DNA from: Paenibacillus stellifer
GTDB taxonomy: Bacteria > Bacillota > Bacilli > Paenibacillales > Paenibacillaceae
Direction of reading: 5' to 3'
Length of the DNA: 64,000 bases
Assembly (NCBI RefSeq): GCF_000758685.1
Contig: NZ_CP009286.1
Coordinates: 3,750,501 to 3,814,500, forward strand
Position 1 is the first letter of the stretch. Each line of letters begins with the position of its first letter. A model generated the notes under the pieces. That model was not told the DNA's origin. It searched no databases and saw only the letters and a program-made list of their open reading frames with translations. Shown here in pieces: positions 16,554-25,288 of this stretch. The translations under genes and the position numbers were made by a program.

Positions 16554-17381
16554 CTAGCCCTTAATGGCTCCGGCGGTAATTCCGGCGATAAAGTAACGCT
16601 GCAGCATCAGGAATAACAGGATGATGGGCACAATCGCAATCAATGACCCGGCAAATACGATCCCCCACTGGGTAGTGTATTGGCCCTGGAAATTGGCAAG
16701 CGCCACCGGCAAGGTCCGCTTCAGCGGATCATTGATGATCGTTAGCGCCCAAGGGAACTCTTCCCAGACGACGAGCGCATTAAAAATGGTTGCCGGCACA
16801 AAAGCCGGTTTCGACAGCGGGAGAATAATGGAATAAAACAGCGTCCAGGCATTGCCTCCCTCCATCTCCACGGATTCATCAATATCAAAAGAGATGGAAT
16901 CGAAGAACCCTTTAAGCAGAAACGTGGTAAAAGGAATGCTGCCGGCAGCATATACCACGATTAATCCCCATAGCGAGTTGAACAAGCCAAGCTGGCGGAT
17001 CAGCAGGAATTGCGGAATCAGCAGCGTCAGGCTCGGAATAACTAATCCGCCCATTAGAATCGCGAAGCTTAAGCCTTTTCCCTTAAAATGAAATCTGGAG
17101 TAAGCAAAAGCCAGCATTGAGGATAATACAAAGATCAGGGCAAAGCTGGACAGTGTGACCAAAATGCTGTTGAACAGGTAGCGTGCAAAATCCTGGCTGA
17201 CCCAGGCTTCGGTGAAGTTGCTCCAGGTTATCTCTGACGGAACCAGCCGGGGCGGAAATTCAAACAGCAGGGTCATCGGCTTTAAGGCCGTCAGGAACAT
17301 ATAGACAAGCGGATACACGGAAATGATGCCGCCTATAACGAGCAGCGTGTACAGTAATATTGGTTTCCATAACGAACGCAT
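16554..17381 (-). CDS. Carbohydrate ABC transporter permease, MalG type
   Basis: 275-residue inner-membrane permease of the MalG/CUT1 family with six helices. The EAA loop that docks the ATPase is visible around VEMEGGNAWTLFYSIILP. ATG 17381 has AAGGAGG upstream and follows the partner permease by 12 bp. No ATPase gene is in the operon, so a shared MsmX-type ATPase encoded elsewhere is expected, as is usual for CUT1 systems in this lineage. Confidence 0.93.
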   Translation of the reverse strand: MRSLWKPILLYTLLVIGGIISVYPLVYMFLTALKPMTLLFEFPPRLVPSEITWSNFTEAWVSQDFARYLFNSILVTLSSFALIFVLSSMLAFAYSRFHFKGKGLSFAILMGGLVIPSLTLLIPQFLLIRQLGLFNSLWGLIVVYAAGSIPFTTFLLKGFFDSISFDIDESVEMEGGNAWTLFYSIILPLSKPAFVPATIFNALVVWEEFPWALTIINDPLKRTLPVALANFQGQYTTQWGIVFAGSLIAIVPIILLFLMLQRYFIAGITAGAIKG

Positions 17382-17393
17382 GAGATCGCCTCC

Positions 17394-18263
17394 TTAATTC
17401 TGTCTATTCAGGCGAAATTGTATAGCCGTCAAGCCGGCAATAATGACAGCGAACACATAGGACAAAGCCGAGGCATAACCGAGATCATACTCTGTAAATG
17501 CCTTTTCATACATCCATGTCAGCATCACTTCCGTCTGGTGCAGCGGTCCGCCATCCGTAATCAGATAAATGGAAGTAAACACATTAAATGCCCCTATTAT
17601 CAACATCATCTGGATAAAAAATGTAGTATTGCGTATGGAAGGCAGAGTCACATATCTAATCTTCTCCCATGTGCTGGCTCCATCCAGCGCTGCAGCCTCA
17701 TATAGATCCTTGGGCACTCCCTGCAGCGCGGCCAGATAGATTACCATCACCCATCCAACACCCTTCCAGATGCCCAGAGAGCCAATAACAAACATGGCCT
17801 TGCCAGGTTCGCTAAGCCAACTGATCGTCTCTCCGGTTACATGCAGGACATCGGTGATCACATAGTTTAAGAAGCCCTGGTCCATGAACACGAACTTGAA
17901 AATCAGTGAGGCTACCACCCACGATGTAATAACCGGCAGGAAATAAACCACACGAAACAGCTTAATTCCAAAACGGTTCTGATGCAGGGCATAGGCTACC
18001 AAAAAACCGAATATCATCTGCCCGGGAACGGAAATCAATCCGTACACGAGGATATTCCGCAGGGAGATCCAGAACATGGAATCATACAGCACATGCTTAT
18101 AGTTGGTGACTCCGGTGAACACCGGATGATTAATATCCGTCAGTCTGAAGTCATAGAAGCTGTATATGAAATTCCGGATTAACGGGTAGAGGATAAACAG
18201 TGAAAAAAACATGAAACCGGGCAGAAAAAACAGATAGCCGGCAGTCCCTTCCCTTTTTCGCAT
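17394..18263 (-). CDS. Carbohydrate ABC transporter permease, MalF/UgpA type
   Basis: 289-residue membrane permease with six helices. The EAA motif reads YEAAALDGASTWEKIRYVTLPS near residue 192, typical of CUT1 MalF-like subunits. ATG 18263 has AAGGAG upstream. It follows the solute-binding protein gene after a 70-bp spacer with a hairpin and precedes the MalG-like gene by 12 bp. The neighbouring GH13 enzyme suggests malto-oligosaccharide substrates. Confidence 0.93.
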   Translation of the reverse strand: MRKREGTAGYLFFLPGFMFFSLFILYPLIRNFIYSFYDFRLTDINHPVFTGVTNYKHVLYDSMFWISLRNILVYGLISVPGQMIFGFLVAYALHQNRFGIKLFRVVYFLPVITSWVVASLIFKFVFMDQGFLNYVITDVLHVTGETISWLSEPGKAMFVIGSLGIWKGVGWVMVIYLAALQGVPKDLYEAAALDGASTWEKIRYVTLPSIRNTTFFIQMMLIIGAFNVFTSIYLITDGGPLHQTEVMLTWMYEKAFTEYDLGYASALSYVFAVIIAGLTAIQFRLNRQN

Positions 18264-18286
18264 AGGTATGACTCCTTATTTAGATG

Positions 18287-18322
18287 AGACGCCTTCACTT
18301 CACGTTTCAGATGAAGGCGTCT
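18287..18322 (-). terminator. Intra-operon hairpin between binding protein and permeases
   Basis: Perfect 11-bp stem AGACGCCTTCA / TGAAGGCGTCT with a 14-base loop and no T-run on the minus strand. Such hairpins commonly protect or favour the upstream binding-protein message over the permease genes. Confidence 0.6.
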
Positions 18323-18332
18323 TCATTAATGG

Positions 18333-19619
18333 TTAATCCTGTAACAGCTTATTGATCTGCACGACTGCTGCATCAAGCTCCGCTTTGACATCTTTATCTG
18401 TCAGGAAAATACGGGTCATTGTATCGCCAAGCACATTGTCGATTTGCGGCCATGATTTTACAGGAGGACGTGCCTTGGCTGTTTTTAACTGTTCCAAAAA
18501 TATTGGATAGTAATCAATCTTCTGGACTTCCTCATTGCTCATGGCCGCAAGGTTAACCGGAATTTGGCCGATCTTGCCCATCTCTACCTGTGAAGATTCG
18601 GACACCATAAACTTAACGAACTTCCAGGACTCCTCCTTCTTATCCTTGCTAAGCACCCCTAAGTCCTCGCCTCCAAGCACCTGCACGGAGCCAGCCGAAC
18701 CCGCCGGGAAGAGCGCCATATTGGCCTTGTAATCCGGAAATTGCGTGTTAAACTGCGCTACAGACCATGGTCCCTCAGCCATCATGGCATAGCTGCCCTG
18801 AGCATGGCCTTCCGTTACGGACACATCTCCGGGCTTGAAGCCCGAGATTTCTCCGGCAGCGTACGCGGTTCTCAATTTTGAAATAATATCAATCGTCTGT
18901 TGCGAATTTAAATATCCGTCGGCTGTCGTGTAGTCTGGCGAAAGAATATCCCCGCCGTTGCTCCAAATCCATGGCAGCACGTTCCAGCCCTGCAATGCCG
19001 GTTCACCGTACCCCCAGCCTTTCGGGAATTGAGCCTTAACCGCTGTTATTGCGCTGAAGAATTCATCCATGGTTGCCGGCGCCTGATTAACTCCGCTCTT
19101 CTGGAGCATGTCCTTGTTCCAGAACAGCACCTTTGTATTCGTGTTCAGCGGGACACCGTAATAGTGGTCGCCGACTTTCGCGGTAGAGAGCGGACCCGCC
19201 AGCAGCCCTTGCGCGACTGTGTTAAAATCGGAAAACTCCTCATCCAGCGGGACCAGAAGATCCGAATCCTGCAGCTCCGGAACCCAGATAATATCCAGCC
19301 GGGCCACATCGGGCACCTCGCCTCCGCTGCCGCTGATTTGAAGCTTCTTATGCAGCTCATCCCAAGGAAAAGCCACCGCATTCACCTTAATGCCCGGATT
19401 CTGCTTCTCAAATTCAGGGATCAGCTTCTCGGTCAAGGTTTTCTCTTCCGGAGAAGCTGTGCTGTAGTGATGCCAGAACGTTATGGTTACCTGCTTCTCC
19501 GCCTGTTGGGAATTGGCATTCCCGGCTTGCGGCTTATTGCCGTTACCCGAACCGCAAGCTGACAAAATAACTAACATTACAAACACAGTTGACAGTAAGA
19601 GGCCCCTTTTAGTCATCAT
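18333..19619 (-). CDS. Extracellular sugar-binding lipoprotein
   Basis: 428-residue solute-binding protein of the MalE/family 1 type. A lipoprotein signal peptide ends in LSAC (cleavage before the Cys about residue 22), followed by a Gln/Asn/Gly linker and TITFWHHYST, the usual first strand. It delivers sugar to the two downstream permeases. Start ATG 19619 (or the next codon) has AAGGAG. The neighbouring GH13 gene points to maltodextrins, but the ligand cannot be fixed from sequence. Confidence 0.93.
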   Translation of the reverse strand: MMTKRGLLLSTVFVMLVILSACGSGNGNKPQAGNANSQQAEKQVTITFWHHYSTASPEEKTLTEKLIPEFEKQNPGIKVNAVAFPWDELHKKLQISGSGGEVPDVARLDIIWVPELQDSDLLVPLDEEFSDFNTVAQGLLAGPLSTAKVGDHYYGVPLNTNTKVLFWNKDMLQKSGVNQAPATMDEFFSAITAVKAQFPKGWGYGEPALQGWNVLPWIWSNGGDILSPDYTTADGYLNSQQTIDIISKLRTAYAAGEISGFKPGDVSVTEGHAQGSYAMMAEGPWSVAQFNTQFPDYKANMALFPAGSAGSVQVLGGEDLGVLSKDKKEESWKFVKFMVSESSQVEMGKIGQIPVNLAAMSNEEVQKIDYYPIFLEQLKTAKARPPVKSWPQIDNVLGDTMTRIFLTDKDVKAELDAAVVQINKLLQD

Positions 19620-19631
19620 ATGTTAGTCTCC

Positions 19632-21362
19632 TTATATCGTAGTTTGATATACATGAAACTGCCGAGGGTGAATACTTGCAGCTGCTGCACCGAGCTCGGA
19701 GGAACGGTAGATGCAAGTGCTTTCACGAATACCCAGCTCATTATGAATAGATTCCAGCTGCACTTCCGATGAAGAGAAATTAATCAATAAGCTTATGCTC
19801 TGGGATTCATTCGCTCTGCGAATCAAGTAGCATTCGGATTCTTCCATATATTGCAGTTCAATTCCGCCATTCTGAAGGGCTGAATCACTCTTTTTTCTGG
19901 AAATCCAGAATTGCCATTGCTTAAACAGCGGATGCTCTATCGTCAGGCGCTCCCAAGGCATCGCCGCGCGGCAGTATGGATCATTTTCTCCAGTCATACC
20001 GATTTCATCCCCGTAGTACACGGTCGGATTTCCGGGCAGCATGAACTGTACAGCCAGCAGCAGCAATAAATCCTCTTCGTTCCCGCCACATCTGGTTATA
20101 ATCCGCTCGGTGTCATGGCTTCCCAGCAGATTGAACATTTGCCCCAGTTCGGCAAGTGAATAACGGTGGGTGAAATGAACAAGACGGGCATGGAACTGGC
20201 GCAAGGTGATGGAACGGTCCAGAATAAAATCGAACAAGAGGGTGCGAAGCTCGTAGTTCATGACACTGTCCACCGCTCCGGACAGCATCAGCCGCTTGGC
20301 ATCGTCCCAGATTTCTGCAATAATGATAGCGTTGGGATTTAATCTCTTCACAACGGATTTCAGCTCCCGCAAGAAGCTGATCTCCACCTCGTCTGCGACA
20401 TCGATCCTCCATCCGTCGATACCGGCTTCTTTCTGCCAAAAAGAAACGATATCGAAGATGTATTGCTGAACGGCAGGATTCGATGTCCGCAGCTTGGGCA
20501 TCCACTGATAGTATCCTACTGAATCATACCCCTCTTCGCTTCGCACCACCGGATATTGATTAATGTAGAACCAATCCTTATACTCTGACTGTTCCCCCTG
20601 CTGAATCACATTCTGGAAGTAAGGATGATAATACCCGCAGTGATTAATGACCAGGTCCAGAATCACCTTGATATCCCGCTCATGGCATTTATTGACGAGC
20701 TGACGCAAGTCATCGGCCGTTCCAAACTGCGGATCAATGGCGAAATAATCAATCGTGTCATACTTATGGTTCGATGTGGCGCTGAATATCGGATTGAGAT
20801 ATAGTGCATTGATACCCAGGCTGTCCAGATAATCCAGACGGTCAATGATCCCCTGCAGATCGCCGCCCATATAGTTGTCGCGTGTAGGTACGCTTCCCCA
20901 TGGCTCCGTGCCTTCAGGATCATTATCCTTATTCCCGTTGCTGAACCGTTCCGGAAATATTTGATACCATACCCGGCTGCCGATCCAATCCGGCGGATCA
21001 ATTGCATCCCTGTCTCCTGCATAGGATAACGAGAACCCGCCTTTCGTTTCTTCTGTGTGCTTCACGCCATCGGAATGAAGCCATTGCCTCTCACCCCCGC
21101 TTTCAAATTCAAATTTATATTGCAGGTAACGGATACGGGACTCCATTCCTGTCAATACCGTGCGGTAATACTTGTAATCCTCGGATTCCGCCCACATAAC
21201 CATAGGCTGGGACTGTATCCCATATTGATCCAGCTTGTATTTATTCCAGTACAGGAGCCGGACCGCAGTATCTTGGCTTGGGAGCCTGAGCCGTATCTCC
21301 ATCTGCCGCGGAGAGATCAGCACCGCATCCACCGCCGGGTCGTGATAAAAGTTTGTAGTCAT
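19632..21362 (-). CDS. GH13 neopullulanase/cyclomaltodextrinase-type enzyme
   Basis: 576-residue alpha-glucan hydrolase without a signal peptide, so cytoplasmic. An N-terminal CBM34-like domain (about 1-120) precedes the (beta/alpha)8 barrel. The four GH13 regions are visible: DLVINH, GWRIDVADE with the nucleophile Asp, AEIWDD with the acid/base Glu, and GSHDTE with the third Asp. This matches cyclomaltodextrinase/neopullulanase/maltogenic amylase. It probably cleaves oligosaccharides imported by the adjacent transporter. ATG 21362 has GGAAGGA upstream. Confidence 0.92.
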   Translation of the reverse strand: MTTNFYHDPAVDAVLISPRQMEIRLRLPSQDTAVRLLYWNKYKLDQYGIQSQPMVMWAESEDYKYYRTVLTGMESRIRYLQYKFEFESGGERQWLHSDGVKHTEETKGGFSLSYAGDRDAIDPPDWIGSRVWYQIFPERFSNGNKDNDPEGTEPWGSVPTRDNYMGGDLQGIIDRLDYLDSLGINALYLNPIFSATSNHKYDTIDYFAIDPQFGTADDLRQLVNKCHERDIKVILDLVINHCGYYHPYFQNVIQQGEQSEYKDWFYINQYPVVRSEEGYDSVGYYQWMPKLRTSNPAVQQYIFDIVSFWQKEAGIDGWRIDVADEVEISFLRELKSVVKRLNPNAIIIAEIWDDAKRLMLSGAVDSVMNYELRTLLFDFILDRSITLRQFHARLVHFTHRYSLAELGQMFNLLGSHDTERIITRCGGNEEDLLLLLAVQFMLPGNPTVYYGDEIGMTGENDPYCRAAMPWERLTIEHPLFKQWQFWISRKKSDSALQNGGIELQYMEESECYLIRRANESQSISLLINFSSSEVQLESIHNELGIRESTCIYRSSELGAAAASIHPRQFHVYQTTI

Positions 21363-21395
21363 TGGAATCCTTCCTTTTGTCCAGTATGTTCTTCT

Positions 21396-22394
21396 TCACT
21401 TGCTGCCGATGCGTGTCTGAATCGAAATGGATCGCACCACGCTTTCCTCTTTGTTCATTAGCGCGAACAGCATTTGGGCCGCCTGCTTGCCCATCATTTC
21501 CAGATCAATCTCAACAAAATGAATCGGGTATTTCATATAGCGGGATATTGGGAAATTATCAAAGGTGGCCAAGGCCAGTTGGGATAAAACAGAGTGTCCC
21601 AGTTCCCAGTCAAGGACCTCAAACAGCTGCTCATGAGTACAGCAGATTAAAGCATCCGGCTCCGGAAGACCTTCTGATCGCTCGTCCCCCTCTTGATTAA
21701 CCGCTTTCAAATCTTCGGGACTGTGTATAACATTAACTTCCAGTCCTGCCTTGCTGATTGCTTCTGAGTACCCTTTCAGACGGTCGGTGATAAACTTGTC
21801 CCGCTCTGCGGCGCTTTTATCCGCATAGATCAAAATATGGCGACATCCAAGATCAATCAGATGCTCCGTCAATATCCGGCCAGCCTGCACATTATCAATA
21901 TCAACCCATGGCACTCCCTCCTTTGGCAGCATATTTTCCCCGGAGACTACATAGGGCATTTTATGTTTAAGGAGCAAATTGTAATTTTGCTCATTTAACA
22001 ACGTATTCGGAATAATCAGGCCATCCACACGATGATCGACGACAACGCGTTCAAACGTGGACTTGCTTTTCTTCAGCCGGTGATCGCTCATCATCAGAAA
22101 CAGATGGTCATTCTGATACACGATCTCCTCAATTCCCTGAAGCACCTTATAGAAAAAGGGATTCGCATAAGCCCGCTTATCCGTATAATCAAAGCAAAAG
22201 CCGACAGTAAATGTCTTCTTAAAAGCCAAACCGCGGGCAATGGAATTGGGCACATAATTGTATTGCTTCATAATCTTCTCGACCTTTTGCCGTGTCTTCT
22301 CGGAAATGCTGCTGCTCCCGTTCAGAACACGCGATACTGTAGCCTTGTTGACGCCAGCAAGGTCGGCTATCTGTTGGATGGTCAACTTCTCCAT
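21396..22394 (-). CDS. LacI-family repressor of the maltodextrin operon
   Basis: 332-residue LacI/GalR regulator. The N-terminal headpiece TIQQIADLAGVNKATVSRVL carries the operator-reading helix and is followed by the hinge helix and a sugar-binding core. It is the first gene of the operon lacI-GH13-binding protein-permeases, and a perfect palindromic operator overlaps its own transcription start, so it should repress itself and the whole operon until a maltose-type inducer arrives. ATG 22394 is preceded by AAGGAG at a spacing of about 13. Confidence 0.92.
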   Translation of the reverse strand: MEKLTIQQIADLAGVNKATVSRVLNGSSSISEKTRQKVEKIMKQYNYVPNSIARGLAFKKTFTVGFCFDYTDKRAYANPFFYKVLQGIEEIVYQNDHLFLMMSDHRLKKSKSTFERVVVDHRVDGLIIPNTLLNEQNYNLLLKHKMPYVVSGENMLPKEGVPWVDIDNVQAGRILTEHLIDLGCRHILIYADKSAAERDKFITDRLKGYSEAISKAGLEVNVIHSPEDLKAVNQEGDERSEGLPEPDALICCTHEQLFEVLDWELGHSVLSQLALATFDNFPISRYMKYPIHFVEIDLEMMGKQAAQMLFALMNKEESVVRSISIQTRIGSK

Positions 22395-22412
22395 GTTATT
22401 TTATCCACTCCT

Positions 22413-22432
22413 TAATGCAACCGGTTGCATTA
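22413..22432. promoter_or_regulatory. LacI-family operator
   Basis: TAATGCAACCGGTTGCATTA is a perfect 20-bp palindrome with the central CpG-containing CCGG typical of LacI/GalR sites. It lies just downstream of the -10 box, over the predicted start of transcription. Confidence 0.85.
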
Positions 22433-22434
22433 TG

Positions 22435-22463
22435 ATTATATAAAATCCTGTCCTTTAATGCAA
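22435..22463 (-). promoter_or_regulatory. Sigma-A promoter of lacI operon
   Basis: Minus-strand TTGCAT (22458-22463), 17-bp spacer, TATAAT (22435-22440). Confidence 0.75.
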
Positions 22464-22553
22464 TAAGGAAATTTGCGAGCGTAATAGGCAGCATCCCTCT
22501 CCAATAAGCGGAGGAAGAACACGAAATCAAGGTGACCTCGGAAGGAGGGCACG

Positions 22554-22584
22554 AAAAAAGGGAGTTCCACAATGGAAACCCCCT
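22554..22584 (-). terminator. Terminator downstream of Rpn remnant
   Basis: Minus-strand hairpin of GGGGGTTTCC and GGAACTCCC followed by TTTTTT. Confidence 0.6.
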
Positions 22585-22593
22585 GAGGTATAA

Positions 22594-22860
22594 TTATTTC
22601 TTCAATGCAAGAATCTCTTGTTCCGATAATCCGGTCGCCTTGGCAATCGTGGCGATGTCGATGTTCAGCTTCAGCATATTATGTGCGACTTCCTTGATTC
22701 CAGCTTGTTTCGCTCCTTCGAGCATAGATGCTTCGTCATGCAGGTATTTCTGACGGGCCTCGTACAAGCGGCGAGCCTCCGAATCCTGGCTCAAATATTG
22801 CAGAGTATCCATGGCCTTCTCCAACCCGGGTTCATTCATCTTCAGTACCTCCCAATGAGT
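22594..22860 (-). pseudogene. C-terminal remnant of an Rpn-family recombination-promoting nuclease
   Basis: The 81-residue open part (LEKAMDTLQYLSQDSEARRLYEA.., then LHDEASMLEGAKQAG..) matches the C-terminal third of PD-(D/E)XK Rpn/YhgA-like 'putative transposase' proteins of about 300 residues, including the final helical LSEQEILALKK. The nuclease domain is absent. Codons directly upstream (THWEVLK) still look like the family and run back to a TAA at 22861-22863, so the frame was truncated rather than newly started. A GGGAGG precedes the internal ATG 22839, so a short peptide might still be made. Confidence 0.65.
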
Positions 22861-22949
22861 TTAATTATATCAATTTCCTTTTCGACTAACCATATATGTG
22901 ACCATGATAGAGCATTGATGTATCCAACGGTTCTTCGAAATCTGTCATA

Positions 22950-23002
22950 GAAAAAAACCACTCCTTCATTAGTGTTTGGTACACCAATAAATAAGTGGTT
23001 TT
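22950..23002 (-). terminator. Terminator of spo0A
   Basis: Minus-strand AAAACCACT / AGTGGTTTT stem with an inner TTGGT-GT-ACCAA palindrome, followed by a run of T (22950-22957). Confidence 0.7.
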
Positions 23003-23040
23003 GGTTGATTCGAGTTCTACGTGTCCTGATCCTTACCCTT

Positions 23041-23862
23041 TCACGACACCTTATGCTCAATCCGCAGCTTGTCGGCCACCATCGCGATGAATTCGCTGTT
23101 GGTTGGCTTGGACTTGCTGATGTTGATCGTGTATCCGAACAGATGACTGATGGAATCGATGTTGCCGCGTGTCCATGCCACCTCGATGGCATGACGGATC
23201 GCGCGCTCAACGCGGGAAGGCGTTGTCTTGAATTTCTCGGCAATGGCAGGGTACAGCGTCTTCGTAATTGCCCCTAGAATTTCGATGTTGTTATATACCA
23301 TCGTGATGGCTTCACGCAGATACTGATAACCTTTAATATGAGCCGGAACGCCGATTTCATGAATGATCGAAGTGATGTTGGCATCCAGATTCTTGCCCTT
23401 GGACAACGGAACCACATTCGATTTGACTGCAGAGAAGGACGGCGAGCTGGAAGATGACGATGTCATGATGCTTCCGCTCTGCGTTCCGACCAGCTGCCTC
23501 ACGCGATTGGTCAGCACTTCCATATCAAACGGTTTCAGAATATAGTACGAAGCTCCAAGCTGAACAGCTCGCTGCGTTATATTCTCCTGACCGAAAGCAG
23601 TCAGCATAATGATCTTGGGCTGAGGATTCAAATCCATCTCACGCAGGCGTTCCAACACGCCAAGTCCGTCAAGATGAGGCATGATAATATCAAGGATAAG
23701 AACGTCGGGAATTTTGCGGACCTGACTCAGCATCTGAACCACTTCTTCACCATTGTACGCAATACCGGTTACCGTCATATCTTCCTGCTCCGAAATATAT
23801 TCAGCAAGCAAATTGGTAAATTCCCGGTTATCATCGGCCAATAGCACTTCAATTTTTTGCAC
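23041..23862 (-). CDS. spo0A: Stage 0 sporulation master regulator Spo0A
   Basis: 273-residue response regulator that receives phosphate from the sporulation phosphorelay. The receiver domain (residues 1-125) shows the acidic pocket ADDN, the phospho-acceptor Asp in [12 protein letters not shown] and the conserved Lys in ILKPFD. A Ser-rich linker leads to the DNA-binding domain (about 155-270) with the recognition region [17 protein letters not shown]. Start is GTG 23862 with AAGGAGG nine bases upstream; an upstream in-frame start lacks a site. It follows spoIVB as in Bacillus, after a terminator, with its own regulated promoter. Confidence 0.98.
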   Translation of the reverse strand: MQKIEVLLADDNREFTNLLAEYISEQEDMTVTGIAYNGEEVVQMLSQVRKIPDVLILDIIMPHLDGLGVLERLREMDLNPQPKIIMLTAFGQENITQRAVQLGASYYILKPFDMEVLTNRVRQLVGTQSGSIMTSSSSSSPSFSAVKSNVVPLSKGKNLDANITSIIHEIGVPAHIKGYQYLREAITMVYNNIEILGAITKTLYPAIAEKFKTTPSRVERAIRHAIEVAWTRGNIDSISHLFGYTINISKSKPTNSEFIAMVADKLRIEHKVS

Positions 23863-23924
23863 AGGCTGTTTCCTCCTTAAAAGAATCTGCTTATCCAAAC
23901 AGCATTTGATCAATCCTTCTAAGG

Positions 23925-23959
23925 ATTTCGACAGACGAAATGATTTTCCTTCTGTCGAA
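23925..23959 (-). promoter_or_regulatory. Sigma-H-like promoter and 0A boxes of spo0A
   Basis: Minus-strand AAGGAAAAT (near 23943-23951) and CGAAAT (23925-23930), 12 bp apart, resemble the sigma-H consensus. Two perfect TGTCGAA Spo0A boxes lie at 23953-23959 (plus strand) and 23927-23933 (minus strand), the second overlapping the -10, fitting autoregulation. A weaker sigma-A-like promoter may lie further upstream. Confidence 0.65.
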
Positions 23960-24044
23960 AATTATTTTTCTTTATTTATTTTCGGCAATGAATTATAATT
24001 ATTATTTTTGTTCCATTATTCGATGAAGTTCGGTATTGCTCGAC

Positions 24045-24076
24045 AAAAAATCTTAAGGCTATACCGCCTTAAGATT
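24045..24076 (-). terminator. Terminator of spoIVB
   Basis: Perfect 11-bp stem AATCTTAAGGC (24049-24059) / GCCTTAAGATT (24066-24076) with a T-run on the minus strand; it overlaps the spoIVB stop codon. Confidence 0.85.
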
Positions 24077-25183
24077 GTAGAACAGGTTATGCTGCGCCGC
24101 TGCGCCGGAATCTTTCAGCATCCATTCAATGAAGCAGCCATAACCCGATTTGGGATCATTTACGAAGACATGTGTAACGGCTCCCACAAGCTTGCCATTC
24201 TGGACAATCGGACTCCCGCTCATTCCCTGAACGATCCCTCCGGTCTTATCGATCAGCCTTGAGTCGGTAATCCGCAGCACCATTCCCTTCGTAGCCGGCT
24301 CGTCCTGACGAGCTACGTGGATAATATTCACGTCAAACCGTTCCACACGTTGTCCTTCAACGACCGTAAGAATCTGCGCTGGCCCTTCTTTGACCTCGCG
24401 GCTCATTGCAACGGGAATTGGTTCACGGTATAGGCTGTGAGCGGGGTTGCTCCCCATTTTGCCGAAGATGCCAAAGTCCGTATTACTCTCAACATTCCCC
24501 AGCACTTGGCTTTCTTTTAGAAAATGGGCCCGCTTCTCACCGGGGTCACCATCCTGGCTCTTGGAAATGGAGGTTACGCTGGATTCGACGATATGACCGC
24601 TGCCGACCACAATCGGAGTACCAGTGTTCATATCCGTAATAACATGGCCAAGCGCGCCGTACACGCCTTCTTTGGGAGCATAGAAGGTAAGGGTTCCGAC
24701 CCCTGCCGCCGAGTCGCGAATATACAATCCGAGGCGCCATACTTTGTCATTCCTGTCGTATGCCGGTTTCAGAGCTGCCGAACGCTCTTGTCCCCCTCGC
24801 TTAAACGTAATGTTCAGCTCCTTGCCCGCCTCGCCGGCGTGTTTAACAAGCTCCGCCACCTTGGACATATCGTCCAGCTTGACCCCGTTGATGGAAGTCA
24901 TCAGATCGCCGGGCTCCAGCCCGCTGATCTCGCCGGGAGACAGCTTGCTGTCACGAGACACCTCCACCAGATGATGACCAACGACAAGCACTCCATCAGA
25001 CTTGACCTTGACGCCGATCGTTTGACCGCCCGGGAACACCTTGATTTCCCGCTGAGCCGAAGCCTGCACGGAATCATTTCGGGCTGGAGAGGCAAAGCCG
25101 GAGTCAGATGCACTAAACCCGGACACACTAAGAAAAAAGGCAATGAAAAGACCAGGCACAACAATCCTGAGGTTGGGCTTCAA
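24059..25183 (-). CDS. spoIVB: SpoIVB signalling serine peptidase
   Basis: Forespore-secreted S55 peptidase that crosses to the intermembrane space and triggers pro-sigma-K processing. A single N-terminal hydrophobic segment (residues 6-25) is followed by a PDZ domain (about 75-140) and the peptidase domain with His in GALGHVITD and catalytic Ser in QGMSGSPIVQ. Start is TTG 25183 behind GGGAG. At 374 residues it is shorter than the roughly 425 of B. subtilis, mostly at the N-terminal side. It lies between recN and spo0A as in Bacillus. Confidence 0.95.
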   Translation of the reverse strand: MKPNLRIVVPGLFIAFFLSVSGFSASDSGFASPARNDSVQASAQREIKVFPGGQTIGVKVKSDGVLVVGHHLVEVSRDSKLSPGEISGLEPGDLMTSINGVKLDDMSKVAELVKHAGEAGKELNITFKRGGQERSAALKPAYDRNDKVWRLGLYIRDSAAGVGTLTFYAPKEGVYGALGHVITDMNTGTPIVVGSGHIVESSVTSISKSQDGDPGEKRAHFLKESQVLGNVESNTDFGIFGKMGSNPAHSLYREPIPVAMSREVKEGPAQILTVVEGQRVERFDVNIIHVARQDEPATKGMVLRITDSRLIDKTGGIVQGMSGSPIVQNGKLVGAVTHVFVNDPKSGYGCFIEWMLKDSGAAAQHNLFYNLKAV

Positions 25184-25288
25184 TGGCTGTCACGCTCCCT
25201 TTTGCTTCTTTCGCTTGACGAAAAAAGTGGTCGCCAATTGCGTACCTATAAGATAACCCTGCCCCCAGGCTTTTATTACTGTCAATAC

